A DNA stretch of 64,000 bases. Source: Fragum whitleyi. Its lineage: Eukaryota; Mollusca; Bivalvia; Cardiida; Cardiidae. How positions within the stretch are numbered: the first letter of the stretch is position 1; every line of letters starts with the position of its first letter. Under the pieces are notes generated by a model. That model ran no database searches. It was given only the letters and a program-made list of their open reading frames with translations, and was not told the origin of the DNA. Made by a program: the position numbers and the translations under genes. The DNA is taken from NCBI GenBank assembly GCA_948146395.1, contig OX411546.1:23476449-23540448 (forward strand), read 5' to 3'. This document shows, piece after piece, positions 11,862-23,528 of this stretch.

Positions 11862-12194
11862 TCAATATATAGCTTTTATTTCTATGAATGTCTCTGAATT
11901 TTCATGAATAGTTGAAATTATGATGTCTTCCAAAAAAGTTATGAATGTCAGCGTAAAGTTGTCTGCCATGCAATGAATCATCCGTGAATGCATCTTAAAA
12001 TTGTCTGATTAAACTGGAGATAGAACAGTTTTTCAATTTTCTAGAGTAACTAATATGATAAATGAATATCATTTCTCATGCTTTTAGGGACAGTTTTTTT
12101 CTCCACAGTTTATCATTGAAGCATCCTTAACAAGCTATGTTTCTGAAAATTTTGGCAAAGACTTACTTTTAAAGTAGAATTGAGACATACAGTA

Positions 12195-12385
12195 CCTATG
12201 GTAGACTGGTAGCCGTCTCTTAAATAGAGGTACTTTATTGAAAATATATATTAGTCAATGTCTACTTTCTGAGAGCCTGTTTCTTTGAAGAGAAGTTAAC
12301 TCATTTTAAGGTCTGAAGTGTTCAACTTGGTTATCTACCTTATTATAAACTTCTAAAAAAGGCCTGAATCCAAGGCTATACCTAC
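12195..12385 (+). repeat. Dispersed repeat R1, copy 1
   Basis: Same order of words as 22138-22350: AGACTGGTAGCC-TCTCTTAAA, TAGTCAATGTCTA, TTCTTTGAAGAGAAGTTAA, AAGGTCTGAAG. Class unknown. Confidence 0.6.
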
Positions 12386-13055
12386 AGTCACTTAAATGTT
12401 GATAATAATTGCAAATGTTTTGAAATTGAATCCCAAACTGTAAAATCGAGTTTATGTACTTGTAAACTACTCTGAACTTGATATAAGAACTGTTTATTAA
12501 TCCTACATCACTAAAACTTAATATTTTTAACAAACAGTTTCTTCTTTTGAAAAAAGACTATTTCAGTTTGTTTCTTCTCATACTGCTCCTTTAATATAAA
12601 ATAAGACATATTTTTTCAATAAAGACAACTTTTTTCAGTTTGGACTATTCTCAAATCTTATCTAGAAATATAATAGAGTGAGAGCAATTGCGGTTATGAA
12701 TGATAAGTTGATGATGGATGGGTGTTGGCACATTCCATCAGAAAAAAAGAATGAGAAATCATTGGCATTGTCGTCTTCATTCTTCTATCATGATAGCTGG
12801 GAGTCTCAATAAATCTCCAGATTCATTTGAGTGTTCATTAACTCCTCTGCACATATCACTAACATTACAACTTTTGTCAGAAAAACTGGGTGAATTGTAT
12901 TGTCTTAATTTAGACAATAGACTTTTCTATCATATGAATCAAGAAAGTTAATGTAATGTTCACTGTTCAGTGCTAAGAGGCTTGTTAAATAGGGAAAAAA
13001 AAAAACACAAAAAAAACTCTTGTCAGAGGCAACTCCTCCTTTTCCATATGTCTAC

Positions 13056-13290
13056 AGGTCCCGGGTTCGATCCCCAACAGCTGCAGTCATTCTTTCCGAC
13101 TATTTGTCTCTCACCAATGGATTAATAATCAAAGACCTATGTGAGGTAGCAGCTGGAGACTAGGAAAGGGTGTGATGGTTGACCTGGTGAGAGAAATAAA
13201 AGGAATCCATTGTTAGGTGCTCCAGTCACCGCGATATAACTGAAAAAATGTTGAAAGCCGCATAAAAATCCATTCAATCAACCAATCCTT
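13056..13290 (+). repeat. SINE-1 copy, 5' truncated
   Basis: Starts just before the B box (GGGTTCGATCCCC) and runs through the family body to CATTCAATCAACCAATC. Confidence 0.75.
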
Positions 13291-13639
13291 TTCCATATTT
13301 CATTCTTCTGAGATATATAGAACAATGAACTATATTTTTTCTGAGAAATAATTCCTAAATTCTAAATATTTTGTAAATTCCAATAGACACTTTAATTAAA
13401 AAGACAAAGGGACATTAATACTATTGAATATATGTTTTAAGTCTTAAGGCTTGTTTCCCTTTGTAAAGATATCTTTATCTAGTTTAATTGTCCTTTAAGC
13501 ACATACAAATCAGCATCTATAAGGCCTTTTATGTTTATTTCTGAAACTCTTCTTTTTCTTGGTAAAAGATAGAGTCGAGAAACTATCGTATTACACTACG
13601 CACTACCCTACATTACACTAAAATTGAAAGAAGAAAGTG

Positions 13640-14510
13640 TGTCAGAAAGGTTTTTTATTGGAGATGTTTTCCATCAGTTTTAGATGACATATCAGTTTAT
13701 GTTGTGCTTTACCAGTTCAGAATGCTATGTGTTTTCGTTCCACTAGCTCTAGCCATGAACTGATACCAATCATAATGGGGTCTGCAGGTCTATTGTCTAT
13801 CTAGTATGTCATTGTTGTAATTCCAAAGCCTTGTAACTACAGCTTGAATTAAGCTGTAGTTACGAGAGTTTAGAATTAAATGGATGTTATACAAGCTTTC
13901 AGATCATAAAGTTTTTGCTCCCAAAGTCTAGAATGTTTACCATTGTGGTAGCATTGAATGGTGAAGAAAGTGTGGCAGAATGATCTATTTATTGGGGATG
14001 TTTCTCGTCAGTTTTAGATGACATATCAGTGAAGTTTGTGCTCTACCAGTTCAGAATGCTATGTGTTTTCGTTCCACTAGCTCTAGCTTTAAACTGATAC
14101 CAATCATAATGGGGTCTGCAAGTCTATTGTCTATATGATATATCGTTGTTGTAATTCCAAAGCCTTGTAACTACAGCTTGAATCAAGCTGTAGTTACGAG
14201 ATTTTAGAATTACATCGATGATATACAAGCTTTTAGATCATAAAATTTCTGCTTCCGAAAGTCTAGAAAGTTTTCCATTGTGGTAACAGTACTGAATGGA
14301 AAGGGGAAAATTGACATAATGATCTATTTATTGGAGATGCTTTCAATCTCTTTTAGATGACATATCAGTGAAGTTTGTGCTCTACCAGTTCAGAATGCTA
14401 TGTGTTTTTGTTCCACTAGCTCTAGCCATGAACTGATACCAATCATAATGAGATCTGCTATGTCTATTGTCTATATGATATATCAATGGTTCATGCATTT
14501 ATTGTTTAAT
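13640..14510 (+). repeat. Tandem triplet of about 335-bp units
   Basis: AGATGACATATCAGT recurs at about 13683, 14017 and 14357, each followed by CCAGTTCAGAATGCTATGTG and TTCCACTAGCTCTAGC. The first two units end with the hairpin AGCTTGAAT-AAGCTGTAGTTAC; the third is cut short. Confidence 0.8.
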
Positions 14511-14519
14511 AGTTCAAGC

Positions 14520-14765
14520 TCTGTGATGTAGAAATGTAGCAGGGTTGGGCTACAACTTATACTCACATGTTGCCCAGTTTAAAGCACTGAAACACAAAAA
14601 AATAAGTGCTGCTTACCATTGGTGTCTTTCCAGTAATCAGTTCACTTCTAGTTGAGAGGGGGGGGGGGGGACAGCTTATGCTCTTTGTTAGATGTTCCAG
14701 CTGAACCAATATGAGTGCAATATGGTTAAAAGTAGTATATGAAGCTGTAAAAAAATAAGTGAGTC
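14520..14765 (+). repeat. Degenerate SINE-like remnant with a G12 run
   Basis: Shares TTAGATGTTCCAGCTGAACC-type and GGTTAAAAGTAGT words with SINE-1 3' parts. A G run at about 14659-14670 sits inside. Confidence 0.3.
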
Positions 14766-14827
14766 AATGAAGTCATACCATTTAAGACCACTGAATCACT
14801 TGCTAAGTTTGTGATGACCTTGTAATT

Positions 14828-14910
14828 CTATGTACTTTGAGGGTTCAGAGCATGACTGTACTAAGTGTATATACATTGTATATACACTTAGTACAGTCTT
14901 ACACTGAACC
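14828..14910. repeat. Hairpin MITE related to H1/H2, variant core
   Basis: GGGTTCAGAGCATGACTGTA and its inverse end ACACTGAACCC, centred on GTATATAC words. Confidence 0.65.
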
Positions 14911-15299
14911 CTTGACATGTATAGTTCTTTTTTTTAACACTGGTCCCTATGTAAAATTATATAGTTATATTCTGTTGGTGTTCCGATTGTTCTGGAATCT
15001 ATAGCCGACCTGAAAATGTTAGATAAGCCACCCTGACATTACAAAAACTTACAGAAAACACCTGGCATGGCTAACCTTTTGTTTCAGAAACTTGGATTTT
15101 ACAAGATTTTCAAGGCCTCAATAATTATGTAAAAAACAAAAATTATCAGTTGGGTAACTGAGAGAAATAAAAAGCAGAGGTATTAAAGTGGTATTTTGAA
15201 AACCAACAACAATAACATTGTAATTTGTAGCTTGAGCACTTGTAGCATTGTCACCTACCATTTTAGCAGAAACATTCTTGATTCAGCTTGACAACAGCT

Positions 15300-15562
15300 G
15301 CCATCAAAGCGCACTGGAAGTGCGTCGGGCTATCATTCAAAGGATCCTGGGCTTGATTCCCAAAGCAGCACTCATCCTTTCTGACTGTTTAACTCTGCCA
15401 ATATGTTGATAATCATCGCCCTTATTGGGATAGCAGCCAGGGGCTAGGAAAGTATGCAATACTAGTAATACTGGTGTAAAAAATCTATTGTTAGGAACTA
15501 TAGATGCCACAATATAACTGAAAGATTGTTAAAGAGGCATAAAACCCAATTCAAAAGAAAAG
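15300..15562 (+). repeat. SINE-1 copy, diverged
   Basis: B-box-like GGGCTTGATTCCC, GCACTCATCCTTTCTGACTG, GCAGCCAGGGGCTAGGAAAG and CCCAATTCAAAAG tail. Confidence 0.65.
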
Positions 15563-16010
15563 AAAAGTTTGACAAGGGTAATATAGCAGAGTAGATTTGC
15601 TGAAAGCCATGTAGGAAAAGGAAGGAATCTAGAACACCCTGTACAAAGAATTCACACAATTATTATGCAATTAAACTGTTGTCAAGGGCCTTTGGGAATG
15701 GTATTATTACAGTAACCTGCAATGTTGATGATGCGTTTTGTTGGATTTTGATGAGCATTGTCACATGACTCTTGTTGATTTTTATCGCAGTTATCTTTAC
15801 CAACATCAAAGAGTTCTTGGATGACATACATCTTTTTTCTACAGTCTGTAGGAATTGTACCTAATTTATTACAGAGAGAAAATAAAAAAAAAATTGCATA
15901 AAGAAGCAAGGAATTCATGCTGAATACAATGTATAGCTTGCTTGAAATTTCAAGTTTCTGTCAACACAATCACATCCGCATCATAACTGCTGTATATGTG
16001 CAGAAACAGT
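15563..16010. other. DNA with nothing recognised
   Basis: A 78-codon minus frame (15682-15918) shows no family feature and no splice pattern. Confidence 0.4.
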
Positions 16011-16011
16011 C

Positions 16012-16770
16012 ACATTTATAATTTCCTCATTTTATAGAGACCCAAAAGTGTACTTCAGAGAAACTGTTTTCACCATGTCTGTGTGTCTGTCCATCCGTCT
16101 GTCCATCTGTCTGTCGGTCCGTCCGTAGACCTTTTTGTTTCTTGACTCCAACTCAAGAACCAAGTGACCTACAATCATGAAACTTTATACAAATGTTCCT
16201 TATGACCTAAGGAAGTGCCCTATTGGTTTTGGGTCACATAGATAGAAGGTCAAGGTCACAGTCAGCCTTTGTTCAATTTTTGTTTCTGGACTCTAACTCG
16301 AGAACCAAGTGACCTACATTCATGAAACTTTATGCAAATGAAGCTTATGATCCAAGGATGTACCCTATTATTTTTTGGTCACATAGGCCAAAGGTCAGGG
16401 TAACAGTCAATTTTTGTTCAATTTTTGTTTCTGGACTCTAACTAAAGAACTAAGCGACCTAGAATCATGAAACTTTATGCAAATGTTGCTTATGCCCCAA
16501 GGAAGTGCCCTATTGTTTTTTGGTCACATAGGTCAAAGGTCAAGGTCACTGTCAATTTTTGTTCAATTTTCATTTCCAGACTCTAACTCAAAAACCAAGC
16601 GACCTTGAATCATGAAACTTTATGCAAATGATGCTTATGACACAATTACGTAATGCAAATGCCGCATATGACCTCAATATTTGTTACAAACACATCCTGC
16701 ACTAATAGCACTTGCATTCTGACAAAGTGCTTGTGGGGGGTATAAGTCTGCTCTGCCACAGTTCTAGTTA
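16012..16770 (+). mobile_element. Pearl-like element 3 with 147-bp array
   Basis: A GTCT/GTCC tract (16078-16127) is followed by four units of about 147 bp (CTCTAACT-GAGAACCAAG at 16145, 16291, 16435, 16583), then hairpin GCACTTGCATTCTGACAAAGTGC in two arms (16707-16730), ending near TTCTAGTT. The terminal inverted match seen in the other elements is not clear here, so limits are approximate. Confidence 0.5.
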
Positions 16771-17083
16771 ATAAAGGGAAAGATAATTTTTTCAGTAATA
16801 CACAAATGAAGTTCTTATAACATGTTGAGCTTGTGATGAAGTTTGGTTTCTACGGTCAGGCATTAAACAGATGCCTGTGGCTCAGATGACTGTTTATTTG
16901 CTGTTTTATTGAAATATGCAATCTTGTTCATAAACTAACAGCTGTTTTTGCAGGGCTTTTTTGATGCACAGAATCTGTAAAATGATAACAAGAGAGAAAG
17001 CTTTTTATTTAAATTTTGAAACATGCAAAACATCATTAAGAAAATATGCGGGTCTGGTGGAATGTTTTGAAATTCTGCTTCCT

Positions 17084-18290
17084 GTAGAATCAGTTTCTGT
17101 CAACCCCATTAGCTCAGTAGGTAGAGAACGAACATGACTTCATATCATCGGAAGTTTGATAGCATTGGGTTCGAATTCAGGGTTGGCACGCTAGCAAATT
17201 AATGGTCCTTAGGATAAGTGGTTAAACTGAGGCCTTTTGTGTTGATACTTTACATTGAGCATGTTAAAGAGCTAACATGCAGAGCAAAAGTTTCTTTATG
17301 TATCCTTCATTGCACTTTTTTTCCACTGCAACAATTCTTGAACTTCTACACTAGTTCTTGAACTTGTCCAACTAGTTCTTTAACCATTTCTTGAACTTGT
17401 TTGTAAGCTCAAACTGCAAGATTCTTGAATAGGAGTTCAAGTACTAGTTCAATAAGTAGTTCTTCTTAATCAAGAATTAGTTTTTGAAGTTCAAGAAATA
17501 GTCCTTGGAGTTTAAGAAATAGTTCTTCGATCACCATTTAATGTTTTCAAACTTTCTTGAGCCTTTTTTGGGCTGGAATATCGCCCCTGAATACCACATA
17601 ACTATTTTGAGAAAAGTCAGAGCTCTTTTATGTCAGATATTGTCTGGATGAAGAGACAAAGTTGTGAGTATTGTGTCTGTCTTTTATGACCTCCACCCAC
17701 CTTGTTTTACTTTTCTTTGCAGTATAAAGATGTTTCTGGCATGCATCATTCTCTAGTACATAAAATTGGATGGTTGACCTTAAAATTGAATATATTATTG
17801 GCATCTGATATTATATGAGCCTGTGCATAACTTTTCCAACAATTTCACATGTGGGCAAAATAAAGATTCTTGTCAGATATTGTCTGGATGAAGAGACAAA
17901 GTTGTGAGTTTTGTGTCTGTCTTTTATGACCTCCACCCACCTTGTTTCACTGTTCTTTGCAGTATAAAGATGTTTCTGGCATGCATCCTTTTCTAGTACA
18001 TAAAAAACAGTTGCTTGTCTCTCAAATTGAATATATTTCAGCATTTGATATTATATGAGCCTGTGCATAACATTTTCAATTATTTCACATGTGCGCTTTG
18101 TAAAGCCTCTGGCCCTCCTTTGCATTTGCACAGTCTGGCCAGAGGCTTAACTTTGCTTTCTGTAGATGGATAACAACATGGCCTCTCTTCTGGCAAATTG
18201 CATTGGTTGGTTGTCAAACCTACTGAATGTTTGTGTCTTATGCACATTGAGATGTTGTTGAAAATGTTATGCAAAAAAAATCATGCTGAC
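17084..18290 (+). repeat. Composite repeat C, copy 1
   Basis: Order: CTGTAGAATCAG, tRNA-like head ATTAGCTCAGTAGGTAGAG with B box GGGTTCGAATTC (17101-17175), TTCTTGAACT decamer array (17325-17560), and a 240-bp unit repeated twice (17632 and 17872) ending GAGCCTGTGCATAAC. The same order recurs at 19246-20395. The two open minus frames inside are chance. Confidence 0.7.
17325..17560. repeat. Degenerate TTCTTGAACT/AGTTCAAGAA decamer array
   Basis: The decamer and its complement alternate many times, so the array can pair with itself. Similar arrays occur at 19640-19760 and 36545-36760. Confidence 0.7.
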
Positions 18291-18752
18291 AAGGTAAATG
18301 ACTTTAGAGATACTGGGTTAGTAGTAAATGTTCTAAAGAAATGCGCTTGTTAAAATAAACCTCTAAAATATTAAGCAACCAGAAGGTAGAATAATGTAAT
18401 CTGACAATAAAGACAAAAGCCTCACTTGAGAGCAGGTTAATGAGGATTGGTACAAACTGTTATTTCACTTTATCTAAAAGAATGCCAGGTATCTCATAAC
18501 AATAACAATACACAATCTGTTTTATCCATGTCATTAGCCAGTCTCATAGGATGCTCAATTCTCAGTCATGTGAGTTTGGAAAACTCAAAAAGTAATGTTG
18601 TGAGCTTTGCAACTGCATGCTTAGAGCTTCAAAATTCAATGTTGAGAGCTTTGAGACTTGCACCCATCTGTAAAATCTGCATCGAAAGATGAGAGGGATA
18701 TATATTGCTTTTCTGTTGTATGTGCCTGCTTTCCTTATAAAAATATCATTGC
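18291..18752. other. DNA with nothing recognised
   Basis: A short frame (18447-18692) overlaps a frame on the other strand; neither has a recognisable feature. Confidence 0.4.
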
Positions 18753-18760
18753 CTGTCGAA

Positions 18761-19245
18761 TAGGGGTGACTATTGAGTTCAAAATTAGTATCACGATAGT
18801 ATTGCAATAGTAAATTTGCTATTGGAATAGTATTGCAATAGCCAGAAAACTATTGCAATACTATCACAATAGTTGTTTTTACAGAAAAAGTAGATAATAA
18901 TCAACTCTAAAGCGCCCACCTTTTATTAGGCAGAAACTTTATATTGTTCTTGTAAGATGCTGTTTACCTTGTCAATGGTGAATTAATGATCAAATAAGTT
19001 AATTACAGATATTCCCTAAAAAGAATTGGATTTGACCTCATTCTCTGATGAAAACATACAGCAAGGCAGCATTGTTACTATATTTAGTTCTACTTTCATT
19101 TTCAAAAAAAAAACTATTGTAAACTATCGATAGTCAGAGGAACTATTGCGATAACTATTGACTTGAAAAAATGCTATCGACCTATTGCTATTGCAAGGTA
19201 AACTATCACGATACAGCGATAGTTCGACCTATTGTTACACCCATA
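18761..19245. mobile_element. hAT-like non-autonomous element with 8-bp target duplication
   Basis: Begins TAGGGGTGACTATTG and ends GTTACACCCATA, inverted ends of the hAT type. The flanks are CTGTCGAA at 18753-18760 and again at 19246-19253, a perfect 8-bp duplication as expected for hAT. The interior is full of ATTGCAATAG palindromes (18790-18870 and 19110-19235) and has no transposase frame. Confidence 0.8.
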
Positions 19246-20395
19246 CTGTCGAATCAGTTTCTGTCAACTCCATTGGCTCAGGGGGTAGAGAACGAACCTG
19301 ACTTCAAATCATCTGAAGTTTGATAGCATTGGGTTTCAATTCAGGGTTGGCACACTAGCAAATCAATGGTCTTTAACCCTTGTCATGCTGAACCCAGAAT
19401 ATTCCCGCCTTGGCAGGAGATAAAGACAAGCATCAGCCTGCGCATATGTGCAGTCTGATCTTTGTCTTTAGCACCTGAAATTCCTTTTTTGAATCCACAA
19501 AAGCTGAAAAATTTTATTTTCAAAATGATTACCTTCTCACAATTAATGCATCCAGTGCTTTGAGAATTTTGATTTTGTTGCAATTTTGCAAAGAATTTTT
19601 CATTAATCATGACAAGGGTTAAGATAAGTTATATGCAGTTAACCATTTCTAGAACTAGTTTGTAAACTCAAGTGCAAGATTCTTGAATAGGAGTTCAAGT
19701 ACAAGTTCAATAACTATATATAGTTCTTGGACTTGAAGAAATAGTTCTTCAACTGCCATTTAATGTTCTTAAACGTTTATGCACCAGTTCTTGATTTGTT
19801 TTTGCAGGGGAATATTGTCCTTTCATACTTTTATAACTATTTGGAGAAAAGTCAGATCTTTTTCCTGTCAGATATTGTCTGGATGAAGAGACAAAGTTGC
19901 AAGTTTTGTGTCTGACTTTTATGACCTCCACCCACCTTGTTTTACTGTTCTTTGCAGTATAAAGATGTTTCTGGCATGCTTCCTTTACTAGTACATAAAA
20001 TATGGACGGTTGTCTCTTAAATTGGATATATTTTAGCATTTGATATTATATGAGCCTGTGCAAAACAATTTCACATGTGGGCAAAGTAAAGTCTCTGGCC
20101 AGCCTGTGCATTTGCTCAGTCAATTGGATATATTTTAGCATTTGATATTATATGAGCCTGTGCAAAACAATTTCACATGTGGGCAAAGTAAAGTCTCTGG
20201 CCAGCCTGTGCATTTGCTCAGTCTGACCAAAGGCTTAGCTTTGCCTTTTGTAGAAAGTTAAGATCATGTCTTCTCTTTTGGCAGACAAGAGAATATTCTC
20301 AATGCATTGGTTGGTTGTCTAAGCTACTCAATGTTAATTGTGTCTTGTGCACATCTGAATTTGTTGAAAGTTGTCATGCAAAAGCTCGTGATTGT
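19246..20395 (+). repeat. Composite repeat C, copy 2
   Basis: Matches 17084-18290 in order: GAATCAGTTTCTGTCAAC, tRNA-like head (19262-19350), decamer array, 240-bp-type unit (19867-20060), then a 102-bp near-identical tandem duplication (about 20019-20222). It is interrupted by a TTAA MITE at 19377-19618. Confidence 0.7.
19377..19618. mobile_element. piggyBac-like TTAA MITE, family T1, copy 1
   Basis: 242 bp, ends CCCTTGTCATGCTGA and its inverse, flanked by TTAA on both sides (19373-19376 and 19619-19622). TTAA targets and CCC termini are the mark of piggyBac-type transposition. A 75-codon minus frame inside is not a gene. Confidence 0.8.
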
Positions 20396-20516
20396 AATTT
20401 TCAGAAGTAATGCAATATCGGAATTCTGCTGATGCGGCCATTTAGATATCCGTGTAATATGAAATGTACTAAAGAAATGCACTTGTACAAATGAATGTTT
20501 TCAAATATTTAACTCA

Positions 20517-20781
20517 TAGTGCAGTTGGTAGTGGGTCGGACTAAAATCTAGAGGTCCTGGGTTCGATCCCTGACGGTGGCACTCATTCTTTCCAACTATT
20601 TGTCTCTCACCAATGGGTTGATAATCATAGACCTATGTGAGATAGCAGCTGGAGGCTAGGAAAAAATGTGGTGGTTGTACTGGTGAGAGAAATACCTGGA
20701 AACCATTGTTAGGTGCTCCAGCTGCTGTGATATTGCAGGAAAAATGTTGAAAGCCGCGTTAAACTCCATTCAATCAATCAA
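20517..20781 (+). repeat. SINE-1 copy, best preserved
   Basis: A-box-like GCAGTTGGTAGTGGGTCGG, B box GGGTTCGATCCC, body shared with all other copies, and tail CCATTCAATCAATCAAA. The head looks like a tRNA but lacks acceptor-stem pairing, so it is a SINE rather than a tRNA gene. Confidence 0.85.
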
Positions 20782-20929
20782 ATATTAACCTTAACCAGAT
20801 GGGAACAATGTAACCTGACAATGAAGACAAAAAAAAAAAATCATTGCCAATTACTTCAAAGCTTTTTAAGATACAATGCTCATATTTGGTATGATGATAG
20901 ATCTCCATGGTGTACCTCTTCAGATTGTC

Positions 20930-21195
20930 TGGCTCATTGGCCGAGTGGTTAGCGTGCACAACTTGTAATCCGATGGTTGCAGGTTTGAGCCCCCTATGGA
21001 TGCAGGTAGTTATGTTTCTTGGCAGGACAGACGGAGCCCCAGCCCACCCAGCTGTTAAAATGGGAAGCAGTGGTTAGAATCCATTGGCTCTCTGACTGTG
21101 TGCATGATAACATCTAGTATAAGTTAGGATCATGGTCGAAATAAAAGTCTGTCAATCCTTTATGCTGTTATCCTCAAGTTAAAAGAAAAAAAGAT
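20930..21195 (+). repeat. SINE-2 copy, full length
   Basis: tRNA-Ser/Leu-like head TTGGCCGAGTGGTTAGCG with B-box-like GGTTTGAGCCCC, then body CAGCTGTTAAAATGGGAAGC-AGTGG and GTATAAGTTAGGATCATGG, ending in an A-rich tail. Other copies: 41878-42062 (minus), 40105-40300 (minus) and 3165-3290. Confidence 0.8.
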
Positions 21196-21950
21196 ACCAA
21201 GGCCAAGGCCATGTATCAGTCAAGGTCAAAGTTTTAAAAAATTGCTGTTGTAGGAGGCAATTCCTCATGTTTCATAAACACATCTTGTTTCAATCTAAGA
21301 TCATCAAATATTTTCATAAAAAAATCATTATAACATATATCTTCTTTTCTGTTGAAATGAGGAATGCTGAAGAAGTGATATCATCTGGACAGATAACATC
21401 TGAGTTCTGTTGGCTTCTTTTCACAGCAGTGAATCTGTAGCCCGATCTATCAGCGGATAATCTTGTATATCTGCGCCCAGATTACCATGTAAAAAACACC
21501 CAGCTCGTGTATTCATTCCTTTCATCACCTCATCTATAAAAGTAACGGTATATCCTTCATGTTCCAGTTGAGCCATGATGCAGGGCTTGATAACAAGGCC
21601 AATAATGCACTAATATGCTCCATATGCTTATCTGTTCCAGTTGGCTACCTAACATAAGCTTTTGATGTCTTCCTTACATGTGAAAAATTTTCAAGTTATT
21701 GTCTCCTCTGAATTATATAGTTAAGAAATATGTGTAACATGGAGGTGAGGTTAGTCCTATATAAAACTCAAATTTGAATCTTTAAAGCCAGGTTCACATT
21801 TGCCAAGGTCGTTGTACGCTATTGCAGCCTACAATATTTTGTAACCATGTAGACCTTACAGCCATCACACGGTCATCATACAGTGTCCACTGGAGGTAAC
21901 TGTAGTATGATGTAATAAAGAATTATAAGCACTTCATCAAACGGTGCCAG
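21196..21950. other. DNA with nothing recognised
   Basis: No coding or structural signal that I can support. Confidence 0.4.
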
Positions 21951-22034
21951 TGCAATGTTTGTGCGACAATCTTGGCCACTATTGTAAGTGCCTATAAATA
22001 CATAGGCACTTACAATAGTGTTGCACTGAACCCT
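21951..22034. repeat. Short hairpin MITE, family H2, copy 1
   Basis: ACTATTGTAAGTGCCTATA and its inverse around a TACA loop; right end GTGTTGCACTGAACCC. Core differs from H1 but the CAGTGCAA ends and TGCCTATA/TATAGGCA centre are shared. Confidence 0.7.
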
Positions 22035-22137
22035 AGATGTGGCATTTTGATTTTGAAATTTTCTTATAACTTTTATTTATACAAATTCACAAGGCTTAAT
22101 ATCACCTGTAAAACTTCGGGATGATGGCACAGACACT

Positions 22138-22350
22138 GTTAGACTGGTAGCCATCTCTTAAAAATAGGTACATTATTGAAAATAATTATTATGTAATTAG
22201 TGAAAATATACTGTAATCTAGTCAATGTCTAGTTCCTGAAAGCCTGATTCTTTGAAGAGAAGTTAAGTCATTTTTAAGGTCTGAAGGGTGCATTTTGGTT
22301 AGCTACCTTGCTACAAACTTTTAAAAACAGGTCCTAAATCCCAGGCTTAG
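22138..22350 (+). repeat. Dispersed repeat R1, copy 2
   Basis: See 12195-12385; same words in the same order with small indels. Confidence 0.6.
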
Positions 22351-22569
22351 ACACTGTATGCTGCCACATATGTGAGAGTTTGTTTGCCACTTTGGAGATG
22401 GTGCTTCCTGACAGGTTTTAGATATCTCATGTTTTGAAATCTAATCGCTCATCCAATTTACAAGTACCCCTAGAACTTTATCAATGTTGCCAGTAGATTT
22501 AGTGTACATAGCACTGGAAATCCAACAAAATTGAATGAAACGAAAAACTGAATTCCGGAATTCTTAAAA

Positions 22570-22797
22570 TGTCCTAATCATGCATGCTGAACCAAAGGAA
22601 TATTCAAGTGATGGAAAGAGGTAAAACCAAAGATCAGACTGCACATAACTGTGTAGTCTGATCTTAGTCTATTCTACCTGATTTTCCTTTTCAAACTAGA
22701 AAAGTTTCAAAGTTGTATAAGGATATAAAGTTCTATCAGCACATGAATTTTAATGCAATTTTTCATAGATTTGTATAAATCATGACAAAGGTTAATG
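22570..22797. mobile_element. T1-type TTAA MITE, diverged
   Basis: Shares CATGCATGCTGAACC, GGAATATTC, AGATCAGACTGCACAT and right end CATGACAAAGGTTAA with T1, with many changes. Confidence 0.45.
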
Positions 22798-22925
22798 TTG
22801 TATAAAAGTAACAAGTATCATTTTGTCAACAGTCAAAAGTCTGTTCTCTGATTTACCTCATTTAGACAACAAAGAAAATGTTGATCCTTCACCACATATG
22901 CACCATATTTAGAAGTTTGTTTGTT

Positions 22926-23370
22926 TAAATGGGGTTTTACGCTGCTTTCAACAATCTTTCAGCATTGTCATAGCCACTGGAGCACCTAACAATGGATTTC
23001 TGGTATTTCTCCCACCAGTACTACCCATTACATCCTTTCCTAGCCACAAGCTGCTATCCCACATAGAGGCTGCGCATTTGGTCTCCCTATCAATGTTTAC
23101 CCTTTACTTTGATTAATGTTTGATTGAATGTGGTTTAACACTTCTTTCAACAATCTTCCAATTTTGTCATGGCCACTGGAGCACCTAACAGTGGATTCCT
23201 GGTAGTTCTCCTACCAGTACTACCCATTACATCCTTTCTTAGTCTCCAGCTGCTATCCCACATAGGTATCCCTAATATGGTTATTGACCCATTGATGGCA
23301 GACAAATTGTCGGTGAGGTTGAGTGGCACGGTCGGGGATTTAAGCCATGACCTCATGATTAGGAGATGGA
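22926..23370 (-). repeat. Two SINE-1 copies in inverted orientation
   Basis: Two successive minus-strand 3' parts (22926-23090 and 23126-23370) share GGAGCACCTAACA-TGGATT and CATCCTTTCTTAGTCTCC-AGCTGC. The overlapping frames at 23147-23459 on both strands belong to this repeat. Confidence 0.7.
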
Positions 23371-23528
23371 CATGCTTCTTCAATCAATCTGAAAATACAA
23401 TGCTGATTTTTGGCATGAGGGTAAACCTGATGGATCAGGATGAAATCAGGATTAACTGATGAGGTAAAAGTCACTTTTGAAGGCAAAAATTATGAAGAAA
23501 AATATTCCAGGATGATTAAGTCAGAGAA

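Noticed and set aside
20517..20590. tRNA gene
   Set aside because: A- and B-box words are present but the acceptor stem does not pair and the sequence continues into a SINE body shared by many copies.
20930..21000. tRNA-Ser or tRNA-Leu gene
   Set aside because: Head of SINE-2; the same body follows at 41878-42062 on the other strand.
23147..23459. Opposed frames of 78 and 96 codons
   Set aside because: They are the two strands of an inverted SINE-1 copy.
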